From assembly GCA_025356505.1 (NCBI GenBank), contig JANXSV010000244.1, forward strand, positions 1-10,750: a stretch of 10,750 nt of DNA. The letters are read 5' to 3'. Positions 1 to 7,721 of the stretch are shown here, piece after piece (positions within the stretch are counted from its first letter, which is position 1; the number at the start of each line of letters is the position of its first letter). Origin of the DNA: Methylovirgula sp. (GTDB lineage: Bacteria; Pseudomonadota; Alphaproteobacteria; Rhizobiales; Beijerinckiaceae). The notes under the pieces are model-generated. The model saw only the letters and a list, made by a program, of their open reading frames with translations, had not been told where the DNA came from and made no database searches. Position numbers and translations under genes: made by a program.

Positions 1-1812
1 GAAGCCCTTGCCGTTTTTACGACCAAACCGCTGCCCTTTGACCACCAAAGCCTCAAAAAGCTTTTCTTGCATCGGGTTTACGGCACCTTCACCAAGGTCC
101 TTTTTGGTGGCTTGAATGATTTTCCAGCCAAGATCGACGCCGGTTTCATCGCATAGCGCCAGCGGCCCGACCGGCATTCCCGCCTGTTTGGCGAGGTTTT
201 CAATCATGGCGGGAGGAACGCCCTCCATCAACATGAGGTTGCTCTCAAGCATATAATTGAGCACGCAGCGGTTGATGTAAAAACCGCGCGTATCATTGAC
301 CAAAATTGGGGTTTTTTTGATCAGGCGAACAAAATCCATCGCAGTGGCAATAGCCTTTTCACCGGTTTTGTTGCCTTTGATGATCTCCACCAGCAGCATT
401 TTTTCGACAGGTGAGAAAAAGTGAATGCCGACGAACTGCTCGGGACGGGTTGAATTTGCGGCCAGAGACGAAATCGGCAGCGTCGACGTGTTGGAAGCAA
501 AAATCACATCTGTGCCGATGTGGCTTTCCGCATTTTGCGTTGCCGCCTTTTTTACGTCGCGGTCTTCAAAGACAGCCTCGATGACCAGATCAACGCCCTT
601 CAAATCGGCGTAGTCAGCGCTCGGTGTGACGCGGGCAAGCACTTCATCGCGCGCGGCTCCCTTCATGCGGCCCTTGGCCACCTGATCCGACAGGGTTTTT
701 TCGATATGGGCCTTGCCTTTGGTGGCGGCCTCCAGATCCCGATCGATCAGCACGACCTGCAAACCGGCGCTGGCGCTAACCGAGGCAATGCCCGCGCCCA
801 TGAAGCCGGCACCTAGCACACCTATTTTCTTCAGCGAACTGGCTGGCACCGATGCGGGACGACGCGCGCCCTTATTGAGTTCGCCCATGGAAACAAACAG
901 CGACCGGATCATCGCTCGCGCTTCTTTGGTCTGCAAAATCTGGGTGAAATAGCGCGCCTCAATTTTCAAGGCGAGGTCCATCGGCACTTGTAAGCCTTCA
1001 AACACAGCTTTCAACATCGCCTTGGCTGCAGGGTAATTATCCTGCGTTTCACGCCGGTAGATGGCGTTTGCCGGTGGCCATATCATCATGCCTGCGGGGG
1101 AAAACACCTTGCCGGAGGGAAGCTTGAACGCTTTGTCATCCCAAGGGGCAATACCCTTGCCGCCTGCCGCGATCCAGGCTTTTGCCTTGTCGATAATTTC
1201 GCTTGCGGGCGCGAGTTCATGAACCAAATTCATCATCTTCGCGGCTTGCGGCTTTATTTGATCGCCCTTGAGCAGCATTTGCAAGGCGTCGCCCGTTTGC
1301 ATCAGGCGCGCGACGCGCTGGGTGCCGCCAGCGCCCGGGAACAGGCCAACCTTGATCTCCGGCAGGCCAACACGGGCCTTGTCGTGATCGGCCATGACGC
1401 GGTAATGGCAGGACAGCGCCAGCTCGAATGCGCCGCCGAGGCATGTGCCATTGATGGCTACGGCGAATGGCTTGCCGCATGTTTCCAGCTTTCGAAAAAG
1501 CAAGGTCAAGCGGCGGGTGCCGTCAAAAAATTGTTGCATGGCAGCGTCTTGGCCCTGCTCTTTGGCGGTTTTGGCGAAGAGCGCGCCGCTGGCCTGCAAC
1601 ATGGTGAGGTCTGCGCCGCCCGAAAATGTCTCTTTGCCGGAAGTAATGACGCAGCCCTTGATTGCAGCGTCGCTTGCCACTTGGTCAATGACCTGATCGA
1701 GCTCGTCCATCACCGCAGAGGTGATGACATTCATTGAGCGGCCAGCCATATTCCAGGTGAGGAGCGCGATACCATCGGCGTCAATCGCGAAGGTGAAGTT
1801 GGTGAGGTTCAT
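1..1812 (-). CDS. FadB/FadJ-like fatty acid oxidation complex alpha subunit, 3' end cut by window
   Basis: Bifunctional enoyl-CoA hydratase and L-3-hydroxyacyl-CoA dehydrogenase, carrying out the hydration and NAD-dependent oxidation steps of cytoplasmic beta-oxidation. The visible 604 codons are open from the ATG at 1812 to the window edge. Residues about 1-200 form a crotonase domain, with the oxyanion-hole segment NGTCLGGAFELAL (121-133) and GLPEIKVGLFPGAGG (149-163); Glu130 and Glu152 match the two catalytic glutamates of E. coli FadB. From residue 328 a Rossmann domain begins with GVLGAGFMGAG (331-341). HFFSPVEKM (464-472) supplies the catalytic His464, and Glu476 is its likely partner. 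The segment ending GRKNGKGF lies near residue 630 in FadB (about 730 residues), so roughly 100-130 residues are missing. The start is supported by GGGAG-like Shine-Dalgarno sequence GGGAG, 7 nt upstream. It is the last visible gene of the operon, 12 bp after the thiolase stop. FadB versus FadJ cannot be decided from sequence alone. Confidence 0.95.
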   Translation of the reverse strand, partial: MNLTNFTFAIDADGIALLTWNMAGRSMNVITSAVMDELDQVIDQVASDAAIKGCVITSGKETFSGGADLTMLQASGALFAKTAKEQGQDAAMQQFFDGTRRLTLLFRKLETCGKPFAVAINGTCLGGAFELALSCHYRVMADHDKARVGLPEIKVGLFPGAGGTQRVARLMQTGDALQMLLKGDQIKPQAAKMMNLVHELAPASEIIDKAKAWIAAGGKGIAPWDDKAFKLPSGKVFSPAGMMIWPPANAIYRRETQDNYPAAKAMLKAVFEGLQVPMDLALKIEARYFTQILQTKEARAMIRSLFVSMGELNKGARRPASVPASSLKKIGVLGAGFMGAGIASVSASAGLQVVLIDRDLEAATKGKAHIEKTLSDQVAKGRMKGAARDEVLARVTPSADYADLKGVDLVIEAVFEDRDVKKAATQNAESHIGTDVIFASNTSTLPISSLAANSTRPEQFVGIHFFSPVEKMLLVEIIKGNKTGEKAIATAMDFVRLIKKTPILVNDTRGFYINRCVLNYMLESNLMLMEGVPPAMIENLAKQAGMPVGPLALCDETGVDLGWKIIQATKKDLGEGAVNPMQEKLFEALVVKGQRFGRKNGKGF

Positions 1813-1824
1813 CGGCTTGCTCCC

Positions 1825-3033
1825 TTAAACCCGTTCAATGATGGTGGCGGTGCCCATTCCGCCGCCGATGCAAAGGGTAATCAAAGCCGTCGATTTGCCG
1901 GAGCGTTCCAACTCGTCAATCGCCATGCCCAGAATCATTGCACCGGTTGCGCCAAGCGGATGACCGAGCGCGATTGCTCCGCCTCTAACATTCACGCGTT
2001 CATTGGTGAGATTGAAAGCCTGCATGAAGCGCAGAACCACGGCCGCAAAGGCCTCGTTGACTTCAAACAGGTCAATGTCAGAAATGTTCATACCGGCGCG
2101 GGCCAGCACTTTTTTGGTCACATCAACCGGCCCGGTCAACATCAGCGCCGGTTCGGAGCCAATATTGGCGAAAGCGCGGATTTTCGCTCGCGGCTTCCAG
2201 CCGGCTCGTTTTCCCGCTTCGGCATTGCCAATGAGCACAGCCGCCGCGCCGTCAACAATGCCGGAGGAGTTTCCGGCGTGATGGACGTGATTAATTTCTT
2301 CGATTTCGGGATGCGCCTGCATCGCCACGGCGTCAAAGCCTCCCTGCTGGCCCATCATGGTGAAGCTGGCCTTTAGTGAGGCAAGCGACTGCATATCGGT
2401 GCCGGGGCGCATATGTTCGTCTTTGGCCAGAATGGTCAGCCCATTGACATCCTTCACAGGAACCACGGATTTATCAAAATAGCCTTTTGCCCAGCTTTCC
2501 GCCGAGCGGCGCTGGCTTTCAACTGCATAGGCGTCGACATCATCGCGCGAAAAGCCGTATTTGCTGGCGATCAAATCCGCCGAAACACCCTGCGGCATGA
2601 AATAAGCTGGAATGGCAATGCTCGGGTCCACCGGCCAAGCGCCGCCAGATGCACCAATGCCAACGCGGCTCATACTCTCGACGCCGCCTGCAACGGTTAC
2701 GTCATGTTGACCGGACATGATCTGCGCCGAAGCAAAATTGATAGCGTCCAGCCCCGAAGCGCAGAACCGGTTGATCTGGATGCCAGGCACTTCATGCCCG
2801 TAGCCGGCAGATATCGCGGCCATACGGGCAATGTCACCGCCGGCTTCGCCAACCGGATCAACGCAGCCCAAAATTACATCATCAACGGTGGATGTATCGA
2901 GTTTGTTACGCTTTTTCAGCGCTTTTAAGGCGGTGGTGGCGAGGCCAAGCGTAGAAACTTCGTGAAGGGAGCCATCAGCTTTGCCGCGCCCGCGCGGTGT
3001 GCGGACATGGTCGTAGATAAATGCGTCGGTCAT
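1825..3033 (-). CDS. acetyl-CoA C-acyltransferase (thiolase, FadA-like)
   Basis: Cleaves 3-ketoacyl-CoA with free CoA to give acetyl-CoA and a shortened acyl-CoA, the last step of beta-oxidation, probably as the beta subunit working with the FadB-like protein encoded next. The 402-residue length is normal for the family. The complete catalytic set is visible: nucleophile Cys91 in [10 protein letters not shown], His358 in [11 protein letters not shown], and proton-shuttle Cys388 in CIGGGMGTA near the C-terminus. The start ATG at 3033 has GGGAG at 3041-3045, 7 nt upstream. The gene follows the acyl-CoA dehydrogenase by 59 bp and precedes the alpha-subunit gene by 12 bp on the same strand, so co-transcription is likely. 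The visible context (dehydrogenase plus hydratase/dehydrogenase) favours a degradative thiolase over a biosynthetic PhaA-type enzyme, although motifs alone do not separate them. It is probably annotated as acetyl-CoA C-acetyltransferase in relatives. Confidence 0.95.
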   Translation of the reverse strand: MTDAFIYDHVRTPRGRGKADGSLHEVSTLGLATTALKALKKRNKLDTSTVDDVILGCVDPVGEAGGDIARMAAISAGYGHEVPGIQINRFCASGLDAINFASAQIMSGQHDVTVAGGVESMSRVGIGASGGAWPVDPSIAIPAYFMPQGVSADLIASKYGFSRDDVDAYAVESQRRSAESWAKGYFDKSVVPVKDVNGLTILAKDEHMRPGTDMQSLASLKASFTMMGQQGGFDAVAMQAHPEIEEINHVHHAGNSSGIVDGAAAVLIGNAEAGKRAGWKPRAKIRAFANIGSEPALMLTGPVDVTKKVLARAGMNISDIDLFEVNEAFAAVVLRFMQAFNLTNERVNVRGGAIALGHPLGATGAMILGMAIDELERSGKSTALITLCIGGGMGTATIIERV

Positions 3034-3066
3034 TGTCTGTCTCCCTTAAATTTTTAAAGACATATT

Positions 3067-3104
3067 CACGGCGTTAGAACATGTCCACGGCGTTAGAACA
3101 TATC
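3067..3104. repeat. 19-bp tandem duplication across the acyl-CoA dehydrogenase stop codon
   Basis: Two adjacent 19-bp units, 3067-3085 and 3086-3104, match at 18 of 19 positions; the only difference is g/a at 3083/3102. On the minus strand each unit reads GAYATGTTCTAACGCCGTG, so each carries the codons for Asp-Met-Phe-stop. Translation ends in the first unit met by the ribosome (3093-3095). The second unit lies just after the stop and looks like a non-coding relic of a slippage duplication. Confidence 0.9.
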
Positions 3105-4886
3105 CGCAGTCATCGCCATCATCGTATCCGCGCCGGTGCTGATGCGGACCAGATGCGCGCCGGTTTCGGGCATCATCCGTTCAAAGAAAAACTTTCCGGT
3201 CATCAATTTCGCATCCATGGAATGCGCTTGGGAGGCATCCGCCGCTTTGCGGGCCAGCGCAGCCTTGGCGATTTTGCCCCACATCAGCCCGAAAGCCACC
3301 AGCCCGAACATATGCATATAATCATGCGACGCCGCTCCGGCGTTGTCCGGCTTGGCCAGACCGTTCTGCATGAGCCACATCGTGGCCTGTTGCAGGTGAC
3401 CAACGCCGCTCTGAAGTCCGGCAAGATAGGGCTTCATTGCCTCGTCAGTCTGGTTTTCCTTGATGAAGGCGGCGACTTCTCCAAAGAAGGTCGTTACCGC
3501 ACGGCCGCCATTGAGGCCAAGCTTGCGGCCCACGAGATCAAGCGCCTGAATGCCGTTGGCACCTTCATAAATCATGGCGATGCGGGCATCGCGAACAAAT
3601 TGCTCCATGCCCCATTCACCGATATAGCCGTGGCCGCCGAACATCTGCTGAGCCTTGACGCAATTGTCGAAGCCGATATCGGTGAGGCAGCCTTTTAGTA
3701 TCGGCGTCATCAGCCCAAGGTGATCTTCGGCTGCCTGACGCGCCTTTTCATCCGTAGAATGGTGGACGACATCGGCTTTCAGCGCCGTCCAGATTATAAA
3801 AGCGCGCGCGGCCTCGTTGAAAGCGCGGATGCTGAGAAGGGTGCGCCGGACATCCGGATGCACGAGAATCGGGTCTGCGACTTTGCCCGGTTCTTTTGCT
3901 CCCGAAATAGAGCGACCCTGCAACCGATCCTTGGCATAGGCGGCGGCGTTCTGGTACGCCACCTCTGAAAGCGACAACCCTTGAATGGCGACGCCAAGGC
4001 GCGCTTCGTTCATCATGACGAACATGGCGTTGAGGCCCTTATTCTGCGCACCCAGCAAAGTCCCGGTTGCGCCATCATAATTCATAACGCAGGTGGAATT
4101 GGCATGGATTCCCATTTTATGTTCGATAGAACCACATGAGACCGCATTGCGCGCGCCAAGCGAGCCATCAGCGTTGACATGGAACTTCGGCACCAGAAAC
4201 AGCGAAATTCCCTTGGTGCCCTGAGGTGCGCCCTCTATTCTGGCCAACACGAGGTGAATAATATTTTCGGCCATATCGTGTTCACCGGCAGAGATGAAAA
4301 TCTTCTGTCCGGTGATCGCGTAACTGCCATCGCCGTTAGGCACAGCTTTGGTTTTCAAAAGGCCAAGGTCAGTGCCGCAATGCGGCTCGGTGAGGTTCAT
4401 GGTGCCGGTCCAGTCGCCCGACACCATTTTCGGGGCGAACAACGCCTTCTGGGCCTCATTGCCATGCTGCAACAAGGCCGCTGTCGCGCCTTGGCTTAGC
4501 CCGGGATACATGGTGAAGGCCATATTGGCGGAGGCGCAATATTCCATCACCGCCGAGCCTAGCACATAGGGCAATCCCTGCCCGCCAAATTCTGCCGGAG
4601 CGGAAATGCCAACCCAGCCGCCGTCCTTGAATGCCTTATACGCCTGCTTGAACCCTGCCGGAGTTGTTACAGTGGCGTCGGCATTGCGAGTGCAACCTTC
4701 GAGATCGCCGGAATGATTGATCGGCTGGAGTATTTCTTCGGAAATCTTAGCCGCCTCTTCCAACACCGCCTCAACGACATCCATGCTTGCCTCTGCAAAA
4801 CCGGGAAGATTGCCGTAATTTTGATAGTGAAAGACATCGTTCAGCAGGAATAATGTGTCTTGAACAGGGGCCTTGTAACTTGGCAT
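3093..4886 (-). CDS. acyl-CoA dehydrogenase, large DmdC/FadE-like type with C-terminal extension
   Basis: FAD-dependent enzyme that introduces the trans-2 double bond into acyl-CoA, the first step of beta-oxidation, passing electrons towards electron-transfer flavoprotein. With 597 residues it is longer than the usual 380-400 residue acyl-CoA dehydrogenase. A short N-terminal segment (1-35, MPSYKAPVQDTLFLLNDVF) typical of this subfamily comes first, then the helical N-domain, the middle beta domain with TMNLTEPHCGTDLG (162-175), and the C-terminal helical domain with QMFGGHGYIGEWGMEQ (414-429) and MIYEGANGIQALD (438-450). Glu441 in that last motif is the expected catalytic base. Residues from about 460 form the extra C-terminal domain seen in 3-methylmercaptopropionyl-CoA dehydrogenase (DmdC) relatives. 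The frame is open to 5099, but the 71 extra codons look non-coding and the ATG at 4886 has its own GGGAG. Substrate is not decidable: the neighbours point to general fatty-acid oxidation rather than sulfur metabolism. First gene of the operon. Confidence 0.93.
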   Translation of the reverse strand: MPSYKAPVQDTLFLLNDVFHYQNYGNLPGFAEASMDVVEAVLEEAAKISEEILQPINHSGDLEGCTRNADATVTTPAGFKQAYKAFKDGGWVGISAPAEFGGQGLPYVLGSAVMEYCASANMAFTMYPGLSQGATAALLQHGNEAQKALFAPKMVSGDWTGTMNLTEPHCGTDLGLLKTKAVPNGDGSYAITGQKIFISAGEHDMAENIIHLVLARIEGAPQGTKGISLFLVPKFHVNADGSLGARNAVSCGSIEHKMGIHANSTCVMNYDGATGTLLGAQNKGLNAMFVMMNEARLGVAIQGLSLSEVAYQNAAAYAKDRLQGRSISGAKEPGKVADPILVHPDVRRTLLSIRAFNEAARAFIIWTALKADVVHHSTDEKARQAAEDHLGLMTPILKGCLTDIGFDNCVKAQQMFGGHGYIGEWGMEQFVRDARIAMIYEGANGIQALDLVGRKLGLNGGRAVTTFFGEVAAFIKENQTDEAMKPYLAGLQSGVGHLQQATMWLMQNGLAKPDNAGAASHDYMHMFGLVAFGLMWGKIAKAALARKAADASQAHSMDAKLMTGKFFFERMMPETGAHLVRISTGADTMMAMTADMF

Positions 4887-4892
4887 GACTCT

Positions 4893-4897
4893 CTCCC
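4893..4897 (-). promoter_or_regulatory. ribosome binding site fixing the acyl-CoA dehydrogenase start
   Basis: GGGAG on the minus strand lies 6 nt before the ATG at 4886. It selects this start over the upstream in-frame starts reaching to 5099, whose encoded residues show no family resemblance. The next two operon genes also use GGGAG, 7 nt from their starts. Confidence 0.7.
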
Positions 4898-4961
4898 GGC
4901 ATCTTTCAGCCATGATGAACCCGCAACACAACAAATGAAAGCGGGTTATTGGAATATGATT

Positions 4962-4975
4962 GTTTACATATAAAC
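4962..4975. promoter_or_regulatory. near-palindrome, candidate operator of the beta-oxidation operon
   Basis: GTTTACATATAAAC has perfect 5-bp arms (GTTTA/TAAAC) around a 4-bp centre; 12 of 14 positions are symmetric. It overlaps the candidate -10 of the minus-strand operon promoter, where a repressor would block initiation. TetR- and GntR-type regulators often control such operons from sites like this, but no regulator gene of those families is in the window and the sequence does not match the E. coli FadR or Pseudomonas PsrA consensus as I know them. The role is inference from position and symmetry. Confidence 0.35.
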
Positions 4976-4995
4976 TATGCGAGTGCGCTGCGCAA
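4967..4995 (-). promoter_or_regulatory. candidate sigma70-type promoter of the beta-oxidation operon
   Basis: On the minus strand, -35 TTGCGC (4990-4995) and -10 TATATG (4967-4972) are separated by exactly 17 bp. The -10 is good and the -35 matches only its TTG. Transcription would begin near 4960 and give a leader of about 75 nt before the ATG at 4886. Confidence 0.35.
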
Positions 4996-5015
4996 GGTCG
5001 GCTCTGATTAAATGC

Positions 5016-5044
5016 TTGCGCTTGGCCTGAAGGTTTCCGATAAG
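5016..5044 (+). promoter_or_regulatory. candidate sigma70-type promoter of lysK
   Basis: -35 TTGCGC (5016-5021) and -10 GATAAG (5039-5044) are separated by 17 bp. The -35 hexamer is identical to that of the divergent operon promoter. Transcription would begin near 5051 and give a leader of about 84 nt to the ATG at 5135. Confidence 0.35.
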
Positions 5045-5134
5045 AACCCTCAAAACTGATGACGGGTTGTGGCATTTTGGAAACATCTGCAACTGTCAAA
5101 CGCGATTACATTTCCGCAACTGCCTGGATGCACT

Positions 5135-6829
5135 ATGACCGAAATCTTTCCCGCCGCGCTGGTCGAGGCCGCCCAGACATCATCCTCTTGGCCATTCGAG
5201 GAGGCTCGAAAGCTGGTTGCGCGTCTGGAAAAGACTAAAAAGACGGAGGTCATTTTTGAAACCGGTTACGGACCATCGGGCCTGCCGCATATTGGTACAT
5301 TCGGCGAAGTGGCCCGAACGACAATGGTGCGGCAAGCTTTCCGACTGCTGACAAAAGATAGCGTTGCGACCAAGCTGATCGCCTTTTCCGACGATATGGA
5401 CGGCCTGCGCAAAATACCGACAAATGTTCCGAACCAGAATATGCTTTTGAAGCATCTGGGCAAGCCGCTGACCCGTGTGCCGGACCCGTTCGAGAAATTC
5501 GAGAGTTTTGCCGCTCATAACAACGCAATGCTGCGGGCGTTTCTCGATCAGTTTGGATTTGATTACACGTTCATGTCCTCGACGCAGGCCTACACGTCCG
5601 GGCGGTTTGACGCCGCGCTGTTGCGTATGCTCGAACGCTACCGCCAGGTGATGGCGATCATGCTGCCGACATTCCGAGAAGAGCGAGCGGCAAGCTATTC
5701 ACCGTTTTTGCCGATCCACCCCAAAACCGGCGTTGTAATGCAGGTGCCGGTCGAAGTGCTGAATGCGAAAACAGGGCTGATCCGGTGGAGTGACCCGGCC
5801 GGCGGCGAAGTGTTTGACACTCTTGTCACGGGGGGGCGGGCCAAGCTGCAATGGAAGCCGGATTGGGCCATGCGCTGGTACGCTCTCGACATCGATTACG
5901 AAATGGCTGGCAAGGATTTGATCGATTCTGTGAAGCTGTCTGCCGAAATCGTCAAAGCTCTGGGTGGCATGCCGCCCGAGGGCTTTAACTATGAGCTTTT
6001 TCTCGATGCGGCCGGGGCAAAAATTTCCAAGTCCAAAGGAAATGGTCTGACGATTGAGGAATGGCTCAACTACGCGCATCCTGAAAGCCTGTCGCTTTTC
6101 ATGTACCAGAAGCCACGCGAGGCTAAGCGCCTGCACTTCGACGTTATTCCGCGCGCGATGGATGATTATGCGCAGTTTCTAGCCGGTCTTCCCAAGCAGG
6201 ACGACAAGGCGAAACTGTCCAATCCGGCGTGGCACATTCACAACGGCAAGGCGCCAGAGGCGGAAGTACTTAATTCTGAAGGTGTGAGCCTGACTTTCGC
6301 CATGCTCCTCAACCTCGTCGCGGTTGCAAACAGCGAAGAGCCCAAAGTTTTATGGGGGTTTGTGCAGCGCTATGCGCCCGGCGTGTCCCCCGAAACGCAT
6401 CCAAAGCTGAATCAGGCGGTGAATTATGCCCTGCGCTATTACCGAGATTTCGTACGCCCCGCCAAAACCTACCGTCTTGCCGATGACGTTGAGGCTGATG
6501 CTTTGCATCAGTTGGCGGCAAAGCTGAAGAATCTTCCGGCGGCAAGTTCGGCGGAGGAAATTCAGGCGGCTCTGTATGATGTGGCACGGCCAATTCTGCG
6601 TTATCAGGATATGAAAGCCAAAGGCGCGACGCCTGAGCGCCCGGGCGTTTCCAATGTCTGGTTCAATACACTTTACGAGATTTTGCTTGGAGAGCCCAAG
6701 GGTCCGCGCTTTGGCTCCTTCGCGGTGCTCTATGGCATACCCGAGACAATTGCTCTGATCGAAAAAGCTCTAGAAGGCGGCCTCGTCAAAGAACATGCGG
6801 CGTTTTTGGCTGCCCGCGGGGCGGTATAG
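5135..6829 (+). CDS. lysK: lysyl-tRNA synthetase, class I
   Basis: Charges tRNA-Lys with lysine in the cytoplasm. This is the class I (Rossmann-fold) LysRS, unrelated to the common bacterial class II LysS. The HIGH-type signature is [10 protein letters not shown] (49-58, His52 to Thr55) and the KMSKS-type loop is [10 protein letters not shown] (295-304). Length is 564 residues, near the family norm. The catalytic domain spans about 35-310; the remainder is the expected alpha-helical anticodon-binding part. The ATG at 5135 is chosen because the protein then begins with [14 protein letters not shown], followed by SWPFEEARK, as in alphaproteobacterial relatives. An upstream GTG at 5069 would add 22 residues with no resemblance to the family. 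The Shine-Dalgarno sequence for the chosen ATG is weak (GGATG, 5 nt away), so the exact start is less certain than the function. It is divergent from the beta-oxidation operon and convergent with the S24 repressor gene. Confidence 0.95.
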   Translation: MTEIFPAALVEAAQTSSSWPFEEARKLVARLEKTKKTEVIFETGYGPSGLPHIGTFGEVARTTMVRQAFRLLTKDSVATKLIAFSDDMDGLRKIPTNVPNQNMLLKHLGKPLTRVPDPFEKFESFAAHNNAMLRAFLDQFGFDYTFMSSTQAYTSGRFDAALLRMLERYRQVMAIMLPTFREERAASYSPFLPIHPKTGVVMQVPVEVLNAKTGLIRWSDPAGGEVFDTLVTGGRAKLQWKPDWAMRWYALDIDYEMAGKDLIDSVKLSAEIVKALGGMPPEGFNYELFLDAAGAKISKSKGNGLTIEEWLNYAHPESLSLFMYQKPREAKRLHFDVIPRAMDDYAQFLAGLPKQDDKAKLSNPAWHIHNGKAPEAEVLNSEGVSLTFAMLLNLVAVANSEEPKVLWGFVQRYAPGVSPETHPKLNQAVNYALRYYRDFVRPAKTYRLADDVEADALHQLAAKLKNLPAASSAEEIQAALYDVARPILRYQDMKAKGATPERPGVSNVWFNTLYEILLGEPKGPRFGSFAVLYGIPETIALIEKALEGGLVKEHAAFLAARGAV

Positions 6830-6836
6830 TCCCGCT

Positions 6837-6877
6837 TAGGGCCGACGCCCTATCCGGCATTGCTCGTGCGACCACGA
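6837..6877. terminator. pair of short hairpins between convergent genes, possible bidirectional terminator
   Basis: Two small perfect hairpins lie between the lysK stop and the repressor stop: TAGGGC-CGAC-GCCCTA (6837-6852) and TCGTG-CGAC-CACGA (6864-6877). Both have the same CGAC loop. Neither is followed by a clear run of T on either strand, so intrinsic termination would be weak; the position between convergent stops is the main support. Confidence 0.3.
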
Positions 6878-6882
6878 AATCA

Positions 6883-7512
6883 TTATTGGCTGGACCAGAT
6901 AATCCGGCCAATGGTCGTGACATGTTCGATCGGTAAAATCCGGTCGCCGTGATCGGGATTGAGCGAGCGCAGCTCAACGGTTTTTGGCGTTTGGCGGCGG
7001 AGCTCCTTGGCGAGCACTTCGCCGTCTGTGGTGCGCACTACAACCCTGTCGCCGCGCCGCACCGAGGCCGTGGGCGACACTATGATCGTGTCCCCGTCGC
7101 GATACAGCGGCAACATCGAGTCTCCAGAGATTTCCAACGCATAGGCGTGGTCATCGCCAACATTTGGAAAGGCTATTTCGTCCCAGCCGGAACCGGCGGG
7201 GAAACCACCATCATCAAAAAAACCGCCATCTCCCGCCTGGGCAAAGCCAATCAACGGAATTGTTTGCAGCACCGGCGGAGCACTGTCACTGACGAGACGA
7301 AGAAACTCGTTCAAATTTGAACCCGTGGCATCCAGCGCTTTGGCAATGGACTCGGTCGAAGGCCAGCGCGGGCGGCCATCAAGGGACATGCGCTTGGATT
7401 TGTTGAATGTTGTGCTGTCGAGACCGGCCTTTTTGGCCAATGCCGAGGGGCTCAAGCTATGACGCTGCGCCAAAACATCCAGCGCTTTCCAAATTTGATC
7501 ATGATTCAACAT
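6883..7512 (-). CDS. S24-family LexA/CI-like self-cleaving transcriptional repressor
   Basis: DNA-binding regulator of 209 residues. The N-terminal part (about 1-75) is a helix-turn-helix domain, with LSPSALAKKAGLDSTTF (20-36) as the likely recognition region. The C-terminal part (about 85-209) is an S24 peptidase fold with catalytic Ser132 in EISGDSMLPLYRDGD, general-base Lys169 in VLAKEL, and an Ala93-Gly94 pair in GFAQAGDGG at the position where LexA and CI repressors cleave themselves. All parts for autocleavage are present, so RecA-linked or other stress-induced inactivation is plausible but unproven. It resembles chromosomal regulators common in Hyphomicrobiales rather than LexA itself. 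The start at 7512 (MLNHDQIWKAL) agrees with relatives; a TTG at 7599 would add 29 residues without family resemblance, and neither start has a strong Shine-Dalgarno sequence. No phage genes adjoin it. A palindrome over its own promoter suggests autoregulation. Confidence 0.88.
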   Translation of the reverse strand: MLNHDQIWKALDVLAQRHSLSPSALAKKAGLDSTTFNKSKRMSLDGRPRWPSTESIAKALDATGSNLNEFLRLVSDSAPPVLQTIPLIGFAQAGDGGFFDDGGFPAGSGWDEIAFPNVGDDHAYALEISGDSMLPLYRDGDTIIVSPTASVRRGDRVVVRTTDGEVLAKELRRQTPKTVELRSLNPDHGDRILPIEHVTTIGRIIWSSQ

Positions 7513-7610
7513 GGCGATACCGTTCAAACTCCGCGCAACCGGATCACGCGCGAGTGGGATAAAAATCTGTTCACGGATACGCAGCGCACAGACAAGCAAT
7601 TTACAAGGAT

Positions 7611-7633
7611 ATATTTCCTATATAGGCAAATAT
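7611..7633. promoter_or_regulatory. candidate autoregulatory operator of the S24 repressor gene
   Basis: A perfect 10-bp palindrome, CCTATATAGG (7617-7626), lies between perfectly complementary 6-bp arms ATATTT (7611-7616) and AAATAT (7628-7633); the arms are centred half a base to the right of the inner palindrome. The element covers the candidate -10 of the repressor's own promoter. LexA/CI-type dimers bind such symmetric sites, so autoregulation is the natural reading. The link to this protein is inference. Confidence 0.45.
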
Positions 7634-7645
7634 GCAGCGATGCAA
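7617..7645 (-). promoter_or_regulatory. candidate promoter of the S24 repressor gene
   Basis: On the minus strand, -35 TTGCAT (7640-7645) and -10 TATAGG (7617-7622) are separated by 17 bp. Transcription would begin near 7610, giving a leader of about 98 nt to the ATG at 7512. The -10 lies inside the palindrome. Confidence 0.4.
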
Positions 7646-7671
7646 GTTGATTTTTACCCGCGTTTAGGCGC

Positions 7672-7700
7672 TTGCCTCGAGGTGAGCTTGTGACTAATTT
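7672..7700 (+). promoter_or_regulatory. candidate promoter of the DUF952-pyrD pair
   Basis: -35 TTGCCT (7672-7677) and a weak -10 TAATTT (7695-7700) are 17 bp apart in the only upstream space available to this operon. Transcription would begin near 7707, only about 15 nt before the ATG at 7722, so the leader would be very short. Confidence 0.25.
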
Positions 7701-7721
7701 CCCGTTTCAAATGGAGCGCAA

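Noticed and set aside
1219..1737. 172-codon open frame antisense to the FadB-like gene
   Set aside because: The opposite strand encodes an intact, motif-bearing enzyme; this is a shadow frame typical of GC-rich codon use. Similar antisense frames within the thiolase (2413-2928), the acyl-CoA dehydrogenase (3081-3698) and lysK (5699-6136) were rejected for the same reason.
4887..5099. 71-codon N-terminal extension of the acyl-CoA dehydrogenase frame
   Set aside because: It lies across the divergent promoter region and shows no family resemblance; the ATG at 4886 has a good GGGAG and begins at the family's usual N-terminus.
5069..5134. GTG start giving class I LysRS 22 more residues
   Set aside because: The added residues do not resemble the family, and the candidate promoter -10 is only about 25 bp upstream. 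The ATG at 5135 fits relatives better, although its Shine-Dalgarno sequence is weak.
6883..7512. Prophage remnant suggested by the CI-like repressor
   Set aside because: There is no integrase, cro-like gene, attachment-site duplication or other phage gene around it; flanking genes are housekeeping and composition does not change.
7513..7599. TTG start extending the S24 repressor by 29 residues
   Set aside because: There is no Shine-Dalgarno sequence before it, and the helix-turn-helix domain begins normally at MLNHDQIW; the leader is more likely untranslated.
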